NCBI RefSeq assembly: GCF_005503695.1
Contig: NZ_SCMU01000002.1
Span: 186,001 to 250,000, forward strand
Reading direction: 5' to 3'
Source: Sphingopyxis sp. 2PD
GTDB taxonomy: Bacteria > Pseudomonadota > Alphaproteobacteria > Sphingomonadales > Sphingomonadaceae
DNA: 64,000 nucleotides
Part shown: piece after piece, positions 18,737 to 28,619 of the stretch
Layout: each line of letters opens with the position of its first letter
Numbering within the stretch: position 1 is the first letter of the stretch
Program-made: the position numbers and the translations under genes
The notes under the pieces: model-generated
What the model was told of the DNA's origin: nothing
What the model saw: only the letters and a program-made list of their open reading frames with translations
The model's database searches: none

Positions 18737-21400
18737 ATGCCCGCCACTGCCCGCTCCGCTGCCAATTCCAACAACGCCGCCCCCGCCGCGACGCCGATGA
18801 TGGCGCAATATTGGTCGCTGAAGGACAAGGCGGGCGACTGTCTGCTCTTTTATCGCATGGGCGACTTTTTCGAGCTGTTCTTCGACGATGCCAAGGCGGC
18901 GGCGGCGACGCTCGACATCGCGCTTACCTCGCGCGGCGAACATGGCGGACAGCCGGTGCCGATGTGCGGGGTTCCCGTGCACGCCGCCGAAGCCTATCTC
19001 GCGCGGCTGATCCGCGCGGGACACCGCGTCGCGATCGCCGAACAGGTCGAAACCCCCGCCGAAGCGAAGGCGCGCGGCGGGTCGAAGGCGCTCGTCGGGC
19101 GCGACATCGTGCGGTTCGTCACCGCAGGAACGCTGACCGAGGAAAGCCTGCTCGAAGGGCGTAGCGCCAACCGGCTCGCGGCGCTCGCCGAGGTCGGCAC
19201 CGATGGCGAGGTCGCGATCGCCGCCGCCGATATTTCGACCGGGCGATTCGAGGTCGTCGCGGTCGCGCGGCACGCGGTCGATGCCGAACTCGCGCGGCTC
19301 GCGCCGTCCGAACTACTGCTCAGCGAGAGCGCGGGCGACCTGCCGATTTCGTCGGCACGCCAGATCGTGCGCCGCCCGCCGTCGGACTTTGCCAGCACAA
19401 GCGCACAGAAACGGCTCGAGGCCTTTTTCGGCGTCCAGACGCTCGACGGTTTCGGCGCGTTTTCGCGCGGCGAGGTCGCGGCGATGGGTGCGCTCGTCGC
19501 CTATCTCGACCATGTCGGCACCGGCTCGCCGACCTTCCTCCAGCCGCCGCTGCGCCACCTCGCGTCGGGCCGCATGGCGATCGACGCGGCGACGCGCGAA
19601 AGCCTCGAACTCGTCCGCACGATGACAGGGACGCGCGACGGCAGCCTGCTCGGCACGATCGATCGTACGGTGACCGCGGCTGGCGCGCGGCTGCTCGCCG
19701 ACGATATCGCGAGCCCGCTCACCGACAAGGCGGCGATCCTCGACAGGCTCGACCTCGTCGATGCGCTCGCGCGTGATGCGCTGTGGCGCGGCGAGCTCCG
19801 CGCGGCGCTGCGCGCGCTTCCCGATGCCGGTCGCGCGCTCGGGCGCCTCGTCGCCGGACGCGGCGGACCGCGCGACCTGGCGCAGCTTCGCGATGCGCTC
19901 GGCGGCGCGCGGCTGCTCCGCGAACGCCTCGCGCGCCGCGCCGACCTGCCGCCTTTGCTCGCGCGCCTGCTTCCCGGGCTCGACGGGCATGGCGCGCTCG
20001 TCGACGAACTGACGCGCGCGCTCATCGAAACCCCGCCGGTCGATGCCGCGCAGGGCGGCTATGTCGCCGAAGGCTATGACCATGCGCTCGACGCCTTGCG
20101 CGAGACCGCGCGCGACGGGCGCAAGGCGATTGCCGCGCTCGAGGCCGATTATCGCGACCGCACCGGCATCGCGTCGCTCAAGATCCGCCACAATGGCGTG
20201 CTCGGCTATCATGTCGAGGTGCCCGCGAAACACGCCGACGCGCTGATGGCGCCCGAATCGGGCTTCACCCATCGCCAGACGCTCGCGGGCGTGGTGCGCT
20301 TCAATTCGTCCGATCTCCACGAAGCCGCGAGCCGCGTCACGCAGGCGGGCGTCCACGCCGTCGCCGCCGAGGCCGCGCATCTCGAAGCCCTCACCGACGC
20401 CGCGATCGCGCGGCGTGAGGCGATCGCCGCGTCGTGCGACGTGCTTGCGCGCATCGACGTCGCCGCCGCGCTCGCCGATCATGCGATGAGCCACAACTGG
20501 TGCCGCCCCGACCTTGCCGACACGCCGTGCCTCGACGTCACCGGCGGGCGCCATCCGGTGGTCGAAGCCGCGCTCGTCAAATCGGGCGAGCGCTTTGTTC
20601 CCAACGATGTGTCGCTGTCGGAAGCCGACCGCCTCTGGCTCGTGACGGGTCCGAACATGGGCGGCAAATCGACCTTCCTCCGCCAGAATGCGTTGATCGT
20701 CGTGCTCGCGCAGGCGGGCGGCTTCGTCCCCGCCGCGGCAGCCCGGCTCGGGCTCGTCGACCGCCTGTTCAGCCGCGTCGGGGCGAGCGACAATCTCGCG
20801 CGCGGGCGCTCGACCTTCATGGTTGAAATGGTCGAGACCGCGGCGATCCTCGCACAGGCGACCCCGCAAAGCTTCGTCATTCTTGACGAGGTCGGGCGCG
20901 GCACCTCGACCTACGACGGCCTCGCGCTCGCCTGGTCGGTGGTCGAGGCGGTGCACGAGGTCAACCGGTGCCGCTGCCTCTTCGCTACCCACTATCACGA
21001 ACTCACGCGGCTTGCCGAAACGCTGGGCGCGCTGTCGCTCCACCATGTCCGCGCGCGCGAATGGCAGGGCGATCTGGTGCTGCTCCACGAAGTCGCCGAC
21101 GGCCCCGCCGACCGTAGCTATGGCCTCGCGGTCGCGCGGCTCGCGGGGGTCTCGCCAAAGGTCGTGAAGCGCGCCGAGGCCGTGCTCGCCAAGCTTGAGG
21201 CGGGGCGCGAGGCGACCGGCGGGCTCGCCGCGGGACTCGACGATTTGCCGCTGTTCGCCGCAACCCTCGCCGAAGCTCCCGCCGCGGCAAAGGACGCGCT
21301 TCGCGACGCCCTTGCCGCCATCGACCCCGACGCGCTCGCTCCGCGCGAGGCGCTCGACGCGCTCTACACGCTCAAGCGCCTGATGGCCGACGAGGCATGA
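18737..21400 (+). CDS. mutS: DNA mismatch repair protein MutS
   Basis: Recognises mismatches and recruits MutL. The 887 residues carry the mismatch-reading Phe-X-Glu motif within GDFFELF (42-48), connector and lever domains, and the ATPase with Walker A GPNMGGKST near residue 637. The Walker B/signature region is LDEVGRGTSTYDGLALAW, and ATHYHELTRL follows. The N-terminal 20 residues are a low-complexity Ala/Asn stretch, so a start at the later Met pair (MMAQYWSLKD) is possible. The stop overlaps glnD. Confidence 0.97.
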   Translation: MPATARSAANSNNAAPAATPMMAQYWSLKDKAGDCLLFYRMGDFFELFFDDAKAAAATLDIALTSRGEHGGQPVPMCGVPVHAAEAYLARLIRAGHRVAIAEQVETPAEAKARGGSKALVGRDIVRFVTAGTLTEESLLEGRSANRLAALAEVGTDGEVAIAAADISTGRFEVVAVARHAVDAELARLAPSELLLSESAGDLPISSARQIVRRPPSDFASTSAQKRLEAFFGVQTLDGFGAFSRGEVAAMGALVAYLDHVGTGSPTFLQPPLRHLASGRMAIDAATRESLELVRTMTGTRDGSLLGTIDRTVTAAGARLLADDIASPLTDKAAILDRLDLVDALARDALWRGELRAALRALPDAGRALGRLVAGRGGPRDLAQLRDALGGARLLRERLARRADLPPLLARLLPGLDGHGALVDELTRALIETPPVDAAQGGYVAEGYDHALDALRETARDGRKAIAALEADYRDRTGIASLKIRHNGVLGYHVEVPAKHADALMAPESGFTHRQTLAGVVRFNSSDLHEAASRVTQAGVHAVAAEAAHLEALTDAAIARREAIAASCDVLARIDVAAALADHAMSHNWCRPDLADTPCLDVTGGRHPVVEAALVKSGERFVPNDVSLSEADRLWLVTGPNMGGKSTFLRQNALIVVLAQAGGFVPAAAARLGLVDRLFSRVGASDNLARGRSTFMVEMVETAAILAQATPQSFVILDEVGRGTSTYDGLALAWSVVEAVHEVNRCRCLFATHYHELTRLAETLGALSLHHVRAREWQGDLVLLHEVADGPADRSYGLAVARLAGVSPKVVKRAEAVLAKLEAGREATGGLAAGLDDLPLFAATLAEAPAAAKDALRDALAAIDPDALAPREALDALYTLKRLMADEA

Positions 21401-24156
21401 GCAATTTGTTCGACAATCTCGACCAGCGCCGCGCGATCATCGATCGCCGCACGCTTGCGGGTCGGCTCGACGAGATCGCCGCCAAAACCAGCGATGCGGG
21501 CGCGCGCCGCCGCGCGATGGTCGCACTGCTCAAGGATGCGCTCGAGGCGGGCCGGGCAGAGGTCGAACGCCGCCTGCGCGAACGCCCCTCGGCGGGGCGC
21601 GTCGCGGCGCAGGCGACCGCCTTCCTGATCGACCAGATCGTCCGTCTCGGCCATGATTTCACCGTCGGCCATCTCTATCCCGCGAACAACCGTTCGGCAG
21701 GCGAGCGCATCACCCTGATCGCAGTCGGCGGCTATGGCCGCGGCGAAATGGCGCCGCACAGCGACATCGACATCGGCTTCCTCACCCCGTTCAAGCAGAC
21801 GAGCTGGACCGAACAGGTGATCGAGGCACAGCTTTACACGCTGTGGGATCTGGGCCTGAAGGTCGGCCATTCTTCGCGCTCGCTCGACGAGATGGTGCGC
21901 GCCGCCAAGGACGACCTCACCATCCGCACTGCCTTGCTCGAAGGCCGCTTCATCTGGGGCGACCGCGAGCTTTACGACCAGGCCTCAGCGCGCTTCGATG
22001 CCGAAGTCGTCGCGGGCAATGCGCGCGCCTTCGTTGCCGAAAAGCTCGCCGAGCGCGACGAGCGCCACAAAAGGATGGGTGATTCGCGTTATGTCGTCGA
22101 ACCCAATGTGAAGGAGGGCAAGGGCGGCCTGCGCGACCTTCACACGCTGTTCTGGATCGGCAAGTTCATCCACCGCGTGCGCACCGTCCCCGAGCTCGTT
22201 GACGCGGGGCTGCTCAGCGCGCGCGAGCTGCGCCAGTTCGAGCGCGCCGAAAATTTCCTGCTCGCGGTCCGCTGCCACCTCCACACGCTCGCCGGGCGCG
22301 CCGAGGACCGGTTGACCTTTGATTTCCAGCCCGAAATCGCGCGGCGGATGCATTTCGCCGACCGGCCGGGAAAAAGCGCGGTCGAGCGGTTCATGCAGCT
22401 CTATTTCCTCCACGCCAAAAGCGTCGGCGACGTTACAGGAACCTTTCTCGCGCATCTCGACGAACAGCTCGCGGCGCGCGGGCGGCGCTTCCTGCCGACG
22501 ATCCGGCGGCGGCCGGGCAAGCTCAACGGCTTCGTTCTCGACCGCGGACGACTCGCGCTGCCGTCGGATGATTTTTTTCAGGCCGACCCCGTCCGGCTGG
22601 TAGAGATTTTCGCGCTCGCCGATCGCCACGGCCTTGAAATCCATCCGCAGGCGATGCGGCAGGCGCGCCATGATGCGAAGCTGATCGAGACGCAGGGGGT
22701 GCGCCGGAACGCGCGCGCCAACGCGCTGTTCCTCGACGTGCTGACGTCTCCGCGCGATCCCGAAACGGTGCTGCGCTGGATGAACGAGGCGGGGGTGTTC
22801 GGCCGTTTCGTGCCCGATTTCGGCCGCGTCGTCGCGCAGATGCAGTTCGACATGTATCACCACTACACCGTCGACGAGCACACGATCCGCGCCATCGGCC
22901 TGCTCGCGGACATCGAACAAGGGCGGCTTGAGGACGATCATCCCCTCTCGACCGCGATCATGGGCCAGATCCATTCGCGCCGCACCGTCTATGCCGCGGT
23001 GCTGCTCCACGACATCGCCAAGGGGCGTGGCGGCGATCACAGCGTACTCGGCGCCGAGCTCGCGCTGCGCGTCTGCCCGCGGCTGGGACTGAACGAGGCC
23101 GAGACCGAAACCGTGTCGTGGCTCGTGCGCTACCACCTGCTGATGTCCGCAACCGCATTCAAGCGCGACCTCGCCGATTTCAAGACGATCCTCGACTTCG
23201 CGGGACAGGTGCAAAGCCCCGAACGCCTGCGCCTGCTCCTCGTGCTTACCGTGGTCGATATTCGCGCAGTCGGCCCCGGCGTGTGGAACAGCTGGAAACG
23301 GCAGTTGCTCACCGAACTTTATGACGCGGCGGAGGAGGTGCTGCGCCTCGGCCACAAGCAAAAGGGCCGCGAACAACGCATTGCCAGCAAGAAGGAAGCC
23401 GTCGCGGCGCAGTTCGGTTTCGACCAGAAAAGCTTCGACAAGGTCGCGAAGCGGCTGCCCGAAAGCTACTGGATCGCCGAGCCGATCGAAGTCATCGCCG
23501 CGAACCTTGTTCATATCCGGCAGGCGGGCGATGCGCCGCTGCACATCGCCGCAGTCCCCGACGACGATCGCGGCGCGACCTTGGTGATGGTGCTCGCCGC
23601 CGACCATCCGGGGCTCTTTTACCGTATCGCGGGGGGCATCCATCTGGCGGGCGGCAACATCATCGATGCGCGCATCCACACCACAAGGGACGGCCTCGCG
23701 CTCGACAATTTCCTGGTGCAAGATCCGATCGGCCGCCCGTTCGACGAGCCGGGGCAGATCGGCCGCCTGACGCGGGCGATCGAGGACGCGCTCGCCAACC
23801 GTCAGAAACTGCTCCCCAAACTCGAAGCCCGCGCACTGCCGCGCACCCGCGCCGAGGCGTTCCGTATCGCCCCCAGCGTCTTCGTCGACAACAAGGCGTC
23901 GAACCGCTTCACCGTGATCGAGGTCAATGCGCAGGACCGCCCCGCGCTGCTCAACCAGCTGGCCTATGCGCTGTTCCAGTCGAAGGTCACGGTGCACAGC
24001 GCGCATGTCGCCACCTATGGCGAGCGCGCCGTCGATACCTTCTATGTCACCGACCTGATCGGCGACAAGATCGACAGCGCCGCGCGGGTAAAGTCGCTGG
24101 AAAAACGCCTGCTCGAAGCGGCGACGAGCGCGAGCGAGGAGGCGGTGGCGGCTTAG
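21397..24156 (+). CDS. glnD: [Protein-PII] uridylyltransferase / uridylyl-removing enzyme
   Basis: Nitrogen sensor that uridylylates PII when glutamine is low and reverses this when it is high. The 919 residues contain, in order, the nucleotidyltransferase motif GGYGRGEMAPHSDIDIGF (about 110-128), the GlnD-PII linker, and the HD hydrolase motif LLHDIAKGRGGDHS (about 534). Two C-terminal ACT domains (from about 728 and 836) bind glutamine. The ATG overlaps the mutS stop (ATGA), an arrangement known in other alphaproteobacteria. Two strong hairpins follow the stop. Confidence 0.97.
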   Translation: MSNLFDNLDQRRAIIDRRTLAGRLDEIAAKTSDAGARRRAMVALLKDALEAGRAEVERRLRERPSAGRVAAQATAFLIDQIVRLGHDFTVGHLYPANNRSAGERITLIAVGGYGRGEMAPHSDIDIGFLTPFKQTSWTEQVIEAQLYTLWDLGLKVGHSSRSLDEMVRAAKDDLTIRTALLEGRFIWGDRELYDQASARFDAEVVAGNARAFVAEKLAERDERHKRMGDSRYVVEPNVKEGKGGLRDLHTLFWIGKFIHRVRTVPELVDAGLLSARELRQFERAENFLLAVRCHLHTLAGRAEDRLTFDFQPEIARRMHFADRPGKSAVERFMQLYFLHAKSVGDVTGTFLAHLDEQLAARGRRFLPTIRRRPGKLNGFVLDRGRLALPSDDFFQADPVRLVEIFALADRHGLEIHPQAMRQARHDAKLIETQGVRRNARANALFLDVLTSPRDPETVLRWMNEAGVFGRFVPDFGRVVAQMQFDMYHHYTVDEHTIRAIGLLADIEQGRLEDDHPLSTAIMGQIHSRRTVYAAVLLHDIAKGRGGDHSVLGAELALRVCPRLGLNEAETETVSWLVRYHLLMSATAFKRDLADFKTILDFAGQVQSPERLRLLLVLTVVDIRAVGPGVWNSWKRQLLTELYDAAEEVLRLGHKQKGREQRIASKKEAVAAQFGFDQKSFDKVAKRLPESYWIAEPIEVIAANLVHIRQAGDAPLHIAAVPDDDRGATLVMVLAADHPGLFYRIAGGIHLAGGNIIDARIHTTRDGLALDNFLVQDPIGRPFDEPGQIGRLTRAIEDALANRQKLLPKLEARALPRTRAEAFRIAPSVFVDNKASNRFTVIEVNAQDRPALLNQLAYALFQSKVTVHSAHVATYGERAVDTFYVTDLIGDKIDSAARVKSLEKRLLEAATSASEEAVAA

Positions 24157-24164
24157 GGGGTGGC

Positions 24165-24228
24165 GATGCCCCGGCGGTGGGGCGCCGGGGCATCTATTGG
24201 GTCGCAGGGGACCAACCATGCGACCCAA
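24165..24228. terminator. Tandem hairpins after glnD
   Basis: GATGCCCCGGCG/CGCCGGGGCATC (12 bp, loop GTGGGG, 24165-24194) is followed two bases later by TTGGGTCGCA/TGCGACCCAA (10 bp, 24197-24228). They lie between the convergent glnD and LOV-GGDEF-EAL genes. Neither has a T-run, so they may work as barriers or with Rho rather than as intrinsic terminators. Confidence 0.55.
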
Positions 24229-24293
24229 ATCCCTCAAAGGATGCTCGCGATCGGGCGTTCTGGTCCGCATTCACCCCGATCTGCCGTGCCGAC

Positions 24294-26172
24294 CTATGCG
24301 CCGGAGCCGTCGAGCATGGTCAGCAGGCGCCGCGCGTCCCATCCCTCGCGCAGCGCCAGCCCGTCGTCGAGCAGCCGCTGGAACGCCACATCGTCCATTG
24401 GCGCCGCGAACAGATAGCCCTGGCCCACCGAGCACCCCAGCGCGCGCATGATGGCGCGCTCGGCCTCGGTCTCGATCCCCTCGGCAACAACGCGAATGTC
24501 GAGCGCCGCGCCCAGCTTGACTATGCTTTCGACGATGACGCGCTTGGCCGCGCTATGCGCCAGATCGTGGACAAAGCTGCGATCGACCTTGATTTCGCTG
24601 AGCGGGAAACTTTCCAGATAGCGCAGGTTGGAATAGCCGGTGCCGAAGTCGTCGATCGAGATGCCGACCCCCAGCCGCCGCAGCTTTTCGAAGACGCAGC
24701 GAATCTGCCCCGGTTCGGGGACCATCAGATTTTCGGTCAGCTCCAGCGTCAGCCATTCGGGGCGACAGCCGGTCTGGTCCAGCACCCGCTCGACAAAGGC
24801 CACCATGTCGCGCCGCGTGAACTCGACGACCGAGACATTGAACGAAAAGCGGATCGGGATGCGGCGACCGCGGTTGATCTTGGCGGCCTGCGCGGTGAGC
24901 ATGTGCAAGCCCCAGGCGCCGATATCCAGAATTGTGCCCGTTTCTTCGGCCACCGCGATGAAGCGGTCGGGCGGCTGCAGCCCGAATGCGCCATGATTCC
25001 AGCGCAGCAGGGCTTCGGCGCCAACCACGTCGCCGGAGGCCAGGTCGATCTGCGGCTGATAATGAAACAGCAGTTCCTGGTTCGCCACGGCGGTCTGCAG
25101 GTCGCTCGCCAGCCGGATGCGATTGTGCGCATCGCGTTCGTCCGCCGCGGCATAGGGGATGCGGCGGATGACCGGGCATCGCCTTCGATCGCTGCAACGC
25201 CGCGCCGGCTTGGCGCACCAGCTGGAGCGGATCGAGACCGGCGAAGCCGAGCGCAAAGCCGGCGGCGAACTGGACCGCAATCGACGCGCCGGGCAGGACG
25301 AAACGGGGCCGTAACAGCGCGAGAATGTCATCGACGATGCTCCCCGCATGTTCGACATCGCCGAGTTCGAAGGCGAGCGTGAAACTGTTCGTCCCGACGC
25401 GGGCGATCGCCGCGGCCGTGCGGGTCGAAAGGCGCGTCGCTACCGAACGCAGCAGCGCGTCGCCGACGTCGTAACCGAACCCGTTGTTGACATCGTGAAA
25501 CCGCAGGATGTCGAGCTTGACCAGCAGCACCGGGGAACTTGCCGGGACGTCGATCGCGGCGAGCCGGTCGAGCAGGCCATAGCGATCGAGCAGGCCGGTC
25601 AGGCGATCAATGCCGGGCGCGTGCGTCACATCGCGGATGATCCCGACAAAATGTGTTACCGGTCCGCCGCCATTGCGAAACGGCATCAGGCGAAGTGCGT
25701 TTCGGAACATCGTCCCGTCGCGGCGATAGTTGCGCAGCGTCACCGAACATTCGCGACCTTCGGCCAGCGCGGCCCGCATTTCGGTGATCTCGGGCTGAAG
25801 CCGGTCGTTGCCCTGCAGATAGCGGCAATTCTTGCCGATCGCCTCGGCCGCCGAATAGCCGGTGATCGCCTCGAACGCCGGGTTCACCTGGACGATCGGC
25901 TGTCCCCGCTGCCGCATGTCGGCCACCAGCACCCCGTCGCCGATATGGTCGAGCGCGAGCAAGGAGACGAGAGAAAGTTCCGCCGGCTCGCTCGGGCGCC
26001 ACGCCAACCGGGGCCACCGCGCAGGAGTGAATGCCCCGGCATTGCCGACCGGGCGACGGCCCGGCTCGATTTCAGGCGTCATGGTGTGGCCACGTTCTGC
26101 GCGCGGGCAGAACAAACGCATTTTTCCGATTTTGCACCGCTCGATGTGCGGCAGGATCAAGTCGCATGTCAT
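24294..26172 (-). pseudogene. LOV-GGDEF-EAL photoreceptor-like c-di-GMP protein, split by a frameshift
   Basis: Two overlapping frames make one protein if a single base is removed. The upstream part has a LOV-type PAS domain with the flavin-adduct motif GKNCRYLQG (Cys about 116 from the first ATG) and NYRRDGTMFRNAL. A GGDEF-like domain follows whose signature is changed to GTNSF, so cyclase activity is unlikely. The second frame supplies a full EAL phosphodiesterase domain (AEALLRW, LELTENL, IDDFGTGYSNLRYL, KVDRSFVHDL, AEGIET). The shift maps near the GGG at 25174-25176, inside the GGDEF-EAL linker. The start is uncertain: the ATG at 26172 or, more likely, 26082 (MTPEIEPGRRPVGN). It could be a sequencing error instead of a true break. 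Confidence 0.75.
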
Positions 26173-26254
26173 GGCCTCCGCATATGAGGATGCGGCCCCT
26201 TCCCCGGCGCTTCAACGTCGGTTGGGCAGCATTTCAGGACAAAATGGCGGCACT

Positions 26255-26701
26255 TTAGTCTTTCCCTACTTCTGGCGATCCTGCCGCCTGGAACCGCAGA
26301 CGATAGTCCATTGGGGAGACGCCGATCCGGCGCTGGAACGCGCGCCGGAGCGTCGCGGTCGATCCGAATCCGACCGCATGCGAAATCGCCTTGATCGGCA
26401 ATGAACATTCTTCCAGTAGGCGCCTGGCGATGTCGATCCGCGCGCATTCGACATAGGCGGTCGGACTGATGCCCAGCTCGGCGCGAAACAGGCGCGACAA
26501 ATGGCGGGGGCTGACCCCGACGACACTGGCCAGCGCCGTCAGACAAAGGTCTCCGCACGGATTTTCCAGAATGTGGCGTCTGACCCGATCGATCGGGCTG
26601 GTAGCGTCGATCTGCACTGCCAGCGTCGCGGTAAACGGCGACGGTTCGCCGGGAAGCGTCAAACGAACGACCAACTTACGGTCGCCTACGCAAATCGTCA
26701 T
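26255..26701 (-). CDS. AraC-type DNA-binding domain protein, truncated copy of the neighbouring GlxA regulator
   Basis: 148 residues comprising only a C-terminal AraC double helix-turn-helix domain (GVSPRHLSRLFRAELGISP, then LPIKAISHAVGFGSTATLRR). It aligns throughout with the last part of the GlxA-type regulator encoded next to it, beginning inside that protein's linker (DRKLVVRLTLPG versus ARRLVVFLKRPG). The DJ-1/PfpI sensor domain is missing. Its ATG directly follows the stop of a 40-codon frame. It may be expressed as a stand-alone DNA-binding protein or be a remnant. Confidence 0.7.
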   Translation of the reverse strand: MTICVGDRKLVVRLTLPGEPSPFTATLAVQIDATSPIDRVRRHILENPCGDLCLTALASVVGVSPRHLSRLFRAELGISPTAYVECARIDIARRLLEECSLPIKAISHAVGFGSTATLRRAFQRRIGVSPMDYRLRFQAAGSPEVGKD

Positions 26702-26824
26702 CTAATGCGCGACCTGCCGATATGGATCGGCGGGGGGCGTTCGCGGCGTGATCAGCCCGATCCGATCCGTCAGCCGATGTTCGATATTCACTTCGCCAAG
26801 TACGTCAGGGGTCACTCGCATCAT
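26702..26824 (-). CDS. Possible 40-residue ORF abutting the truncated AraC gene
   Basis: A short frame starting MMRVTPDVLGEVNIEHRLTD and ending with TAG directly before the ATG of the AraC-domain gene. I do not recognise it, and it does not resemble the sensor domain of the neighbouring GlxA regulator. It could be chance, or a coupled leader peptide. Confidence 0.2.
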   Translation of the reverse strand: MMRVTPDVLGEVNIEHRLTDRIGLITPRTPPADPYRQVAH

Positions 26825-26885
26825 CGTCTCCCGGCGCGACGATGCGGCACCGCTGCCAAGGCTTCAACGGCGGCCGTGCGACAGT

Positions 26886-27884
26886 TCAGGACAAAACAGA
26901 GTCACTTTCGTCCGCGCGCGTATCCCCCGACTCGGTGGTCTGAAAGCGCTGGCGATAATCGACCGGGGTGACGCCGATGATGCGCAAAAAGGCCCGCCGG
27001 AGCGTGGTGGTCGATCCAAAACCGGCGGCGTGGGCAATCGCCTTGATCGGCGCACTGCTGTTTTCCAGCAGGTGCCGGGCCATATCGACCCGGGTCAATT
27101 CGACATAGGCGGCCGGGTTCATGCCCAGTTCGGCCCGAAACAGTCGCGAGAGGTGGCGGGGACTGACACTGGCGACGTCGGACAACGCCTCGAGCCCCAG
27201 ATTCGCGCGCGGGCTTTCCAGGATGTGCAGCCTGACCCGATCGATCGGGCCGGTGCCCGCGCCCTGCGAGGTCAAGGCCTCGCTGAATTGCGACTGCCCG
27301 CCGGGTCGCTTCAGAAAGACGACCAACCGGCGTGCCACCCACAACGCCAGCGCGCGGCCATGATCCTCTTCGATCAGCGAAAAGGCGAGGTCGATGGCCG
27401 CCGTCACCCCGGCAGAACTGAACACGGGTCCATCGCGAACGAAGATGCGATCGGGCTCGACCCGGATGTCCGGAAAATCGTTGGCCAGGCGTTCGGCATA
27501 TTGCCAGTGCGTTGTCGCGCGGCGTCCCGACAACAGCCCGGCCTGGGCCAGCAGGAACGCGCCCGTGCAGGTCGAGCCGTAGCGCCGCGAACTCAGCGCC
27601 TGCTTGCGCAGCCACCCTATGACGTCGTCGCTCGGACGGGTGGGAAGGCCATAGGGTCCGACGACGATCAGCGTGTCACAGGCCTGGATCGCATCGGCGA
27701 TCCCCGCGTCGGGGACAAAGGTTACGCCCGAGGCGCTTTCCTCGGCGATGCCCTGCTCGGTCACCAGCAGGACGCGATAGGAGTGGCCCGGCCCCATTTT
27801 GCAGTTTGCCTCGAACAGCGCGTCGCGCACGCCAGCGATCTCCAGCAGATGCACCTTACCGGGAGCAAAGATCGTGATGCGCAT
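26886..27884 (-). CDS. GlxA-family transcriptional regulator (DJ-1/PfpI + AraC)
   Basis: 332 residues. Residues 1-180 form a DJ-1/PfpI-like class I amidotransferase fold with the nucleophile-elbow region STCTGAFLLAQAGLLSGRRA and ATTHW. Residues about 215-315 are an AraC helix-turn-helix pair (SVSPRHLSRLFRAELGMNP and PIKAIAHAAGFGSTTTLRRA). Such regulators often control amine, amino acid or stress genes, but the target here is unknown. The adjacent truncated gene is a diverged duplicate. A palindrome at 27939-27977 lies in its promoter region. Confidence 0.9.
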   Translation of the reverse strand: MRITIFAPGKVHLLEIAGVRDALFEANCKMGPGHSYRVLLVTEQGIAEESASGVTFVPDAGIADAIQACDTLIVVGPYGLPTRPSDDVIGWLRKQALSSRRYGSTCTGAFLLAQAGLLSGRRATTHWQYAERLANDFPDIRVEPDRIFVRDGPVFSSAGVTAAIDLAFSLIEEDHGRALALWVARRLVVFLKRPGGQSQFSEALTSQGAGTGPIDRVRLHILESPRANLGLEALSDVASVSPRHLSRLFRAELGMNPAAYVELTRVDMARHLLENSSAPIKAIAHAAGFGSTTTLRRAFLRIIGVTPVDYRQRFQTTESGDTRADESDSVLS

Positions 27885-27938
27885 AGGCGGAACTCCGCTC
27901 GGCGGCGGCGCCAGGCCGTCAATCGGAATTCAATATAC

Positions 27939-27977
27939 CGCTATCGCCCGATCACCTAGCGCGATCGCTGGATAGCG
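27939..27977. promoter_or_regulatory. CGCTATC-GATAGCG dyad upstream of the GlxA-type regulator
   Basis: CGCTATC (27939-27945) and GATAGCG (27971-27977) form an inverted repeat 55 bases upstream of the start codon. The centre contains a second palindrome (AGCGCGATCGCT). It could be an autoregulatory operator; binding is not shown. Confidence 0.3.
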
Positions 27978-28099
27978 ATGGGTCAGCTTGCGATACGGCG
28001 CAGCGATTGCGCGCCCAGGTCGGTCAAGGCGGGGCCGGTGGGCTGCTCAGAAAGGGTAGGTTGCGTCAAATTGATCGCAGTCCGCGTCCGGACAGTCGG

Positions 28100-28594
28100 T
28101 CAGTTCCAGGGGCGCGCCATGAAACGCGCCTTCGCGCCGTTCAGCACGTTCAGCGCCTGGTCGATATTCCGGGTGCGGGCCGCATCGGACTTCAGCCTTG
28201 CAAAATAACGCAAAATCTCTTTCTGCAAGCTCGGGGCCAGCTGGTCCCATCGCGCCTTGGCGACCGGATTGGCATCAAGGCGCGCCGCAAATTCGGCCGG
28301 TATCGCGTGCGCGGGGCCACCGCGATAACGGTCGTCGAACGCCACCGTGACGTCCACGGTGTCGCCGACCTTGGTACCCGACGCCTTGCGAATGGAACCA
28401 TCGAGATAGAGCAGGAAGCCGCCGTCCCCCGCGGGCATCATGTTGACGCGCGCGGGCGGCTCAGGCTGACCATTGACCTGTACCGTAACCGGGATCGGCC
28501 GTTTCCAGTCGGGCCGGATTTGCTGCGCCCGCGCTTCGCTGACCATCACATAGGGGTTGATACCCCGCAGCTCGATCCGGGCCGTGAACTTCAT
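28100..28594 (-). CDS. DUF1905 / YdeI-like protein
   Basis: 164 residues from the ATG giving MKFTARIELRGINPYVMVSE; a TTG 6 codons earlier is possible. The first about 90 residues match DUF1905 (INPYVMVSEARAQQI, PVTVQVNGQ, GDGGFLLYLDGSIRKASG, VGDTVDVTVAFDDRYR). The rest resembles the YdeI/OmpD-associated helical tail (WDQLAPSLQKEILRYFARLK). Function unknown. It lies just downstream of pheT on the same strand and may be read through from it. Confidence 0.8.
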   Translation of the reverse strand: MKFTARIELRGINPYVMVSEARAQQIRPDWKRPIPVTVQVNGQPEPPARVNMMPAGDGGFLLYLDGSIRKASGTKVGDTVDVTVAFDDRYRGGPAHAIPAEFAARLDANPVAKARWDQLAPSLQKEILRYFARLKSDAARTRNIDQALNVLNGAKARFMARPWN

Positions 28595-28619
28595 CGCAGA
28601 CCCGTTGGCCAAGCGCGCA

